A stretch of 64,000 nucleotides of DNA from Paenibacillus urinalis. GTDB taxonomy: Bacteria; Bacillota; Bacilli; Paenibacillales; Paenibacillaceae. Made by a program: the position numbers and the translations under genes. The notes under the pieces were generated by a model that made no database searches, was not told the origin of the DNA, and saw only the letters and a program-made list of their open reading frames with translations. The stretch spans positions 4,407,001 through 4,471,000 of the forward strand of contig NZ_CP118108.1 of assembly GCF_028747985.1 (NCBI RefSeq), written 5' to 3'. Each line of letters begins with the position of its first letter. Positions within the stretch are counted from its first letter, which is position 1. Positions 59,805 through 64,000 of the stretch are shown piece after piece.

Positions 59805-60920
59805 ATGGAACATGTCGGCATCCTTCTGGACTCTTCCGTCCATCGGAGAATTCCTCATGGCAGAACAGGGCAGGAATCTCTTGCACAATATGAACTGGAA
59901 GCAGCTTCCTACAACCTCATCCCCTGTTACATGAGACTTGAAGATATCAATCTGTCTGCAGGGACATGCAGAGCCTATATCCACTCAGAGAACAGATACA
60001 AGCTGAATACCATCAAGCTTCCCTATATTATCCATAATCGGGCTATGTACTTTACTACAGCCAGTCACCATAAAATGGCCGGACTGATCCAGCGGGGAAT
60101 TCTCATCTATAACCTTAGAAATCGATATAAAAAAGTTCAGATTCATAAACTGTTATCCCGAAAGCCGGAGCTTGTACCTCATTTGCCCGAGACAGAGCCG
60201 GCCACCAAGCAATCCATAGCACGGATGATGGGTAAGCATTCGGATTTAATCATCAAGCCCAGCAATGGAAGTATTGGGACCGGAGTGATGCGGCTAACAC
60301 AGCAAAGTGCCTTCTGGCAGCTCACCTTCCATCCGAAACCAGGCAAATGGAGACAAGTCAGATTCAAGCCAGGACGACTGCCTTCTTTTCTGCCCGCACG
60401 CATTGCCCGCAAGGAGCACCTCATTCAGCAAAGAATACCTTTGGCCACGTATGAAGACCGGCCTTTTGATCTGCGTGTAACCGTACAGCGAGGAATGACC
60501 GGGGAATGGGGAGTTACGGGGATGTTCGCCAAGCTGGCAGCCTCTAAGGATGCCTTTATCACCAATGTGGCTCGCGGCGGATCTGCCATGACGGTGGATC
60601 GCATATTCCCAAGCGTGTTCCCTTATGTTGCGGCAGATAAACTCCAGAGCAGCATTCATCATCTGGCTCTGACTGCAGCGCACCAGCTGTCTGCCGAGCT
60701 GCCCCATATTGCGGATCTTGGCATTGATCTGGGTATTACTACGGCAGGTGAACTCTACTTGATTGAATGTAATGGAAGAGATCAGCGCTATGGCTTCCGC
60801 AAAGCCGGCATGCCGGAAGAATGGGCCCGCAGTTATCGTGAACCGATGGCGTATGGGCGTTATCTCCTTGATCAGAAACGGTCTGCGCTTCTGTCAAAGA
60901 CCTCAACCTTATTGCAATAA
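59805..60920 (+). CDS. YheC/YheD-family spore coat-associated ATP-grasp protein
   Basis: A 371-residue protein of the YheC/YheD family, found on Bacillus endospores. ATP-grasp elements are visible: DLIIKPSNGSIGTGVMRL near residue 148, PFDLRVTVQRGMTGEWGVTG near 222, and the metal-binding LGIDLGITTAGELYLIECNGR near 305-325. It begins HVGILLDSS, as relatives do. AAAGGAGG precedes the ATG. It is divergent from the repeat-protein gene and followed by phosphatidylserine decarboxylase. The ligated substrate is unknown. Confidence 0.92.
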   Translation: MEHVGILLDSSVHRRIPHGRTGQESLAQYELEAASYNLIPCYMRLEDINLSAGTCRAYIHSENRYKLNTIKLPYIIHNRAMYFTTASHHKMAGLIQRGILIYNLRNRYKKVQIHKLLSRKPELVPHLPETEPATKQSIARMMGKHSDLIIKPSNGSIGTGVMRLTQQSAFWQLTFHPKPGKWRQVRFKPGRLPSFLPARIARKEHLIQQRIPLATYEDRPFDLRVTVQRGMTGEWGVTGMFAKLAASKDAFITNVARGGSAMTVDRIFPSVFPYVAADKLQSSIHHLALTAAHQLSAELPHIADLGIDLGITTAGELYLIECNGRDQRYGFRKAGMPEEWARSYREPMAYGRYLLDQKRSALLSKTSTLLQ

Positions 60921-61020
60921 CGTCATATTGATTTCGAACCCGTTCTGTGTCAATATTATGCAGAGTGGCCGGACTTTACGAACGTCCGGTCTAGACGCTC
61001 GTTTCCTAAGGGGGATATAC

Positions 61021-61833
61021 ATGTCGAAACCGTTGCTGCGCCTCATGACAGAGCTTTCTTCACGCAAATGGATCTCCCGGCTTACCGGCACTTTTTCCAA
61101 GAGCAGTGCGAGTAGGCTGCTCATTCCGTGGTTTATCCGAACCTACGAAATAGATCCTAATGAGGCCGAACTAGAACCAGGCGAATACCCTTCCCTGAAT
61201 GCTTTTTTTACACGAAGGCTGAAGCCCCATGCGAGGCCTCTGCATGAACATCCAGATTCTCTGCTTAGTCCGGTGGACGGCAAAATTACAGCGATGAGTC
61301 CGATAACCAAAGGCACCATTCTTAATATCAAAGGTCACGATTATACCCTCGCTGATCTGCTGAACCAATCTCCTCACATGGAGAAGTATAAAAATGGGTG
61401 GGCTGTCATTCTGTATCTGAGTCCAAAAGATTATCATCGAATTCATGCTCCGGTCACGGGTAAACAGGTAGAGAGCGAGCATATCCGCGGTAAAGTGTAT
61501 CCGGTGAATGATTTTGGTCTGCGTCATATGAGAACCGTATTAAGCCGGAATGAACGGCTTATTACATATATCAAGCATGAGCATGGCGAGATTGCGCTTG
61601 TGAAAGTCGGGGCTATGAATGTAAGCAGCATTCAATATGCTGATGACACCGTGAAGGCTTGGCAGCGCGGGGATGAGCTCGCTTACTTCGAATTCGGCTC
61701 TACTGTCGTATTGCTGTGTGAGAACGGCACCTTTGTACCAAGGGAAGACCTGGCGGAAGGAGACAGTGTCCGGATGGGTGATCCGCTTGGGGTCATTGTT
61801 TCGAAGTCAGCAGCAATAAGAAGGCCATCATAG
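61021..61833 (+). CDS. psd: Phosphatidylserine decarboxylase
   Basis: A 270-residue membrane-associated enzyme that converts phosphatidylserine to phosphatidylethanolamine. Motifs: YPSLNAFFTRRLKPHARP near residue 55, LLSPVDGKI near 80, HRIHAPVTG near 140 and the self-cleavage site F-G-S-T near 223 that generates the pyruvoyl group (FEFGSTVVLL). The frame is open upstream to 60763 inside the YheC/YheD gene, but the ATG at 61021 follows AAGGGGG and matches relatives. The terminator at 61871 follows. Confidence 0.95.
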   Translation: MSKPLLRLMTELSSRKWISRLTGTFSKSSASRLLIPWFIRTYEIDPNEAELEPGEYPSLNAFFTRRLKPHARPLHEHPDSLLSPVDGKITAMSPITKGTILNIKGHDYTLADLLNQSPHMEKYKNGWAVILYLSPKDYHRIHAPVTGKQVESEHIRGKVYPVNDFGLRHMRTVLSRNERLITYIKHEHGEIALVKVGAMNVSSIQYADDTVKAWQRGDELAYFEFGSTVVLLCENGTFVPREDLAEGDSVRMGDPLGVIVSKSAAIRRPS

Positions 61834-61870
61834 AAGAACACCGAATAATAGCGTGCGGATTGAATAGTAA

Positions 61871-61921
61871 AAAGCAGCAGTCTCTTTGAAAAGCATTTTC
61901 CAGAGAGACTGCTGCTTTTAT
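61871..61921. terminator. Bidirectional intrinsic terminator
   Basis: AGCAGCAGTCTCT and AGAGACTGCTGCT form a perfect 13-base stem with an 18-base loop; A and T runs flank both sides. Serves psd on the plus strand and the small minus-strand gene opposite. Confidence 0.85.
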
Positions 61922-62028
61922 CATTTGAGGCTTTTGCACAATTCGGTATGATTGGTCTTAGGATGTATGCAAATCCTCTGTATATGATGAATCCATATTT
62001 TGATTCACTCCACTAATTTCAATCCATT

Positions 62029-62133
62029 CTAGAACCAGACATTGTCCACCGGTTTACGGCGCAAACGGTTACGGAACAGAGAACAGCCTTTGCCAAAACA
62101 GCCGCGATTTCGAATTCTGCGAATTCCGTTCAA
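62029..62133 (-). CDS. Small Cys/Arg-rich protein (34 residues)
   Basis: A 34-codon frame starting at TTG, seven bases after a perfect AAGGAGG. The peptide begins MNGIRRIRNRGCFGKGC and ends RRKPVDNVWF. It has two Cys four residues apart and is strongly basic. It lies 103 bases after the AraC-type gene on the same strand and before a strong terminator, so it has the setting of a real gene. I do not recognise a family; small Cys-containing spore proteins are one possibility. Confidence 0.55.
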   Translation of the reverse strand: MNGIRRIRNRGCFGKGCSLFRNRLRRKPVDNVWF

Positions 62134-62236
62134 AGTAGACCCTCCTTACTCCTGCATGATATACATTAAAGCATATACCCCGCAGCATTAGGTTTGAAAC
62201 TTTGATTAACGCTTTGCGTCATTTTACAATCTCGAA

Positions 62237-63025
62237 TCAACGAATCTCTGATGGACTTCTCCCTGTATATTGCTTGAACTGCCTGCTGAAAAAGAAGATA
62301 TCGCGATACCCGAGGGCATCCGCCACCTCTGTTACATTCATTCCTGCATGCACCAGCAGATGCTCTGCACGCTCAATGCGCATCTTGATAATATAGGACT
62401 GGACGGATGAACCGATCAGCTCTTTAAATTTTATGGAGAAATAACGGGGGGAAAGTCCTGCTCTCGCCGCAAGATCCTCTACCCGATGATTAATGCCGGG
62501 ATGCTGACGCACGTAGTTAGCGATCTCCTGAATCGCTTCAGCAAGCTGGTTACTGACCTTCTTCTCCGCAGGGTGCTCCTCATATTCCAGCCGCAGCAAA
62601 TGAATCATCATCTGCTTCAGAATAAGCTTATTCTCTTCTTCACGTCCATAGGCTTGGGACAAAAATAACCTCACGTATCTCGCAAGCATATGCTCAAAGT
62701 CAATCGTCTCTCGAAGCCGGTTATACGTACCCGGGACTTCTGTAACCGGCTCCTTGACATCAAAATGTATATACGTTAGTACAAACGGCTTCTGCGGATT
62801 ATGAGTTGCACTTGTATGGTCACCAGGACGGAACAAGAAGCAGCTTCCCTTCTGGGCATGATAAGGCTCATCATTTACAATGACCGTACCTTCTCCGCTC
62901 CACACATAAAATAAATCGTAGTTTTGCATCGGTTTTTCGCGTTTCTGCCATTTCCAGCCTGGCTCACAGACAATCTTGGCGACGGCGGGCAAAATCACAA
63001 AAGACGACGGTGACGCATGTAACAT
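62237..63025 (-). CDS. AraC-family transcriptional regulator with cupin sensor
   Basis: A 262-residue regulator. The N-terminal cupin-type sensor has YDLFYVWSGEGTVIVNDEPYHA and GSCFLFRPGDHTSATH near residues 35-70. The C-terminal double HTH has VEDLAARAGLSPRYFSIKFKELIG and VADALGYRDIFFFSRQFKQYTGRSPSEIR. The ATG at 63025 follows AAGGAGG by nine bases; the frame extends to 63055. No catabolic gene adjoins, so its target is unclear; the 34-residue gene downstream is the only neighbour in line. Confidence 0.92.
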   Translation of the reverse strand: MLHASPSSFVILPAVAKIVCEPGWKWQKREKPMQNYDLFYVWSGEGTVIVNDEPYHAQKGSCFLFRPGDHTSATHNPQKPFVLTYIHFDVKEPVTEVPGTYNRLRETIDFEHMLARYVRLFLSQAYGREEENKLILKQMMIHLLRLEYEEHPAEKKVSNQLAEAIQEIANYVRQHPGINHRVEDLAARAGLSPRYFSIKFKELIGSSVQSYIIKMRIERAEHLLVHAGMNVTEVADALGYRDIFFFSRQFKQYTGRSPSEIR

Positions 63026-63122
63026 GTCGTCCTTCCTCCTTATTAAGTGGATCATTACCCCTTATTATAGCGTGAAACGAGGCGGAAGAAAAACGCTACA
63101 TCATGTAGATATGATTAAACAT

Positions 63123-63902
63123 TTAACGCCCATCCAGTAAATTGCCGAGTCCTCCAAGAACGCTGCCTTCCTCTTTTTTCCCCATGCTTGCAGACAGCAC
63201 TTTATCAGCCAATCTGGAGAATGGCAAAGACTGCACCCAGACCTTACCCGGTCCACGCAAAGTGGCAAAGAACAGACCTTCACCGCCGAATAAGGCGGTC
63301 TTCACTCCCTTGACGAACTCAATATCATAATCAATAGTAGATGTCATCGCGACTAGGCAGCCTGTATCTAAACGGAGCGTTTCACCTGGCTGGAGCGTTC
63401 TTTCGATCACTAAACCGCCGGAATGAACGAAGGCCAGGCCATCCCCTTCAATTTTTTGCATAATGAAGCCTTCACCGCCAAAGAAACCTGCACCCAGCTT
63501 ACGACGGAACTCAATGCCTACCGATACTCCCTTGGCTGCACACAGAAAGGCATCCTTCTGGCAGATCACTTTACCTCCCAGATTGACCAGGTCGAGAGGG
63601 ATGATCTTGCCTGGATACGGTGAAGCAAAGGTTACACTTTGACGGTACCTGCCTTCGTTCGTGAATACCGTCATGAATAAGCCCTCCCCTGTGATGAGTC
63701 GTTTGCCTGCCCCCATCAGCTTGCCCATCATGCCTCTTCCCGCTGAACTGCCGTCTCCGAAGATCGTTTCCATACGAATATCCTGATCCATCATCATGAA
63801 GCTGCCTGCCTCAGCAACGACACTTTCACCCGGATCGAGCTGAATTTCTACACACTGCATCTCTGAACCGAGAATCGAATAATCAATTTCATGTGCTGGC
63901 AT
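63123..63902 (-). CDS. AIM24 family protein (TIGR00266)
   Basis: A 259-residue protein of the AIM24/TIGR00266 family, a beta-barrel-like fold of unknown role. Typical text: [32 protein letters not shown] (in pieces), [44 protein letters not shown] and [22 protein letters not shown]. The start at 63902 ([10 protein letters not shown]) has GGGGGG seven bases ahead. Single gene. Confidence 0.93.
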   Translation of the reverse strand: MPAHEIDYSILGSEMQCVEIQLDPGESVVAEAGSFMMMDQDIRMETIFGDGSSAGRGMMGKLMGAGKRLITGEGLFMTVFTNEGRYRQSVTFASPYPGKIIPLDLVNLGGKVICQKDAFLCAAKGVSVGIEFRRKLGAGFFGGEGFIMQKIEGDGLAFVHSGGLVIERTLQPGETLRLDTGCLVAMTSTIDYDIEFVKGVKTALFGGEGLFFATLRGPGKVWVQSLPFSRLADKVLSASMGKKEEGSVLGGLGNLLDGR

Positions 63903-64000
63903 TTGAATTCCCCCCATAAGTTTAATTATTTGTCAAATGAGTCCTTATTAATGACTATGATTACGTGAAATGATCTTAACTGGTTTCAACACCTTGATTT

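Noticed and set aside
60763..61020. Upstream extension of the phosphatidylserine decarboxylase frame
   Set aside because: It overlaps the YheC/YheD gene, has no family similarity, and the ATG at 61021 has a proper ribosome site and matches the family start.
1..64000. tRNA, rRNA, insertion sequences, phage genes, CRISPR arrays
   Set aside because: I looked for conserved rRNA stretches, CCA-ended cloverleafs, transposase motifs and direct-repeat arrays and saw none; a dedicated search (tRNAscan, Infernal, ISfinder) would settle it.

Overview
The window looks like chromosomal DNA of a spore-forming Paenibacillus-type Firmicute. Evidence: a GerE-like LuxR regulator, a YhcN/YlaJ sporulation lipoprotein, CgeB- and YheC/YheD-type spore proteins, sugar transport genes with a membrane-bound AraC sensor, strong AGGAGG ribosome sites with frequent TTG/GTG starts, and many A/T-tract intrinsic terminators. 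I see no rRNA, tRNA, CRISPR array, transposase or phage genes.

Layout. (1) 0.1-5.1 kb: a DUF72 protein, then an iron-siderophore uptake locus (AraC regulator fused in frame to a substrate-binding lipoprotein, plus two FecCD permeases, no ATPase) with two Fur-type promoters, one buried inside the fused reading frame. (2) 5.2-18.4 kb: a sugar-utilisation locus with a GH105 hydrolase, Gfo/Idh oxidoreductase, broken GH106-like hydrolase, Lpl-type ABC importer and membrane-bound AraC sensor; a cre site lies in the leader. (3) 18.6-23.9 kb: an M20 dipeptidase, a 315-bp tandem intergenic repeat, a TIMP-like surface protein, an APH-like kinase, a nested 1-kb repeat region, and gerE with a decayed partial copy on the far side of the repeats. 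(4) 24.1-32.2 kb: rpiR-nagB-nagA, a YhcN lipoprotein, and a Gld-like ABC exporter operon with a DUF4340 protein. (5) 32.5-36.6 kb: a glycosyltransferase, then a VanRS-like two-component system and an S11 D,D-carboxypeptidase with a folded leader.

(6) 36.7-59.6 kb: a large spore-surface glycan region on the minus strand. It has eleven glycosyltransferases (CgeB pair included), a methyltransferase, a three-enzyme UDP-deoxyamino-sugar route (CapE/WbvB, RmlD/WbvR, WecB/WbvD types) with an extra epimerase, an SpsI/RfbA-type nucleotidyltransferase, a DedA protein, three small helical proteins, a small basic protein, and a giant protein of 88 ten-residue repeats, now split by one frameshift. Sigma-K-like -10 elements (CATAnnnTA) precede several units, consistent with late mother-cell expression. 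(7) 59.8-64 kb: YheC/YheD ATP-grasp protein, phosphatidylserine decarboxylase, a 34-codon gene, an AraC regulator and an AIM24 protein.

The most unusual signals are: a Lys/Arg-rich tail combined with an aromatic-glycine helix shared by otherwise unrelated proteins of region 6, one of which is little more than that module; the register-perfect decapeptide protein; and the AraC-lipoprotein fusion with a Fur promoter encoded in its linker. Together they suggest a spore-surface glycoprotein assembly system in which the repeat protein is the scaffold and the tagged enzymes decorate it. That functional link is inference.
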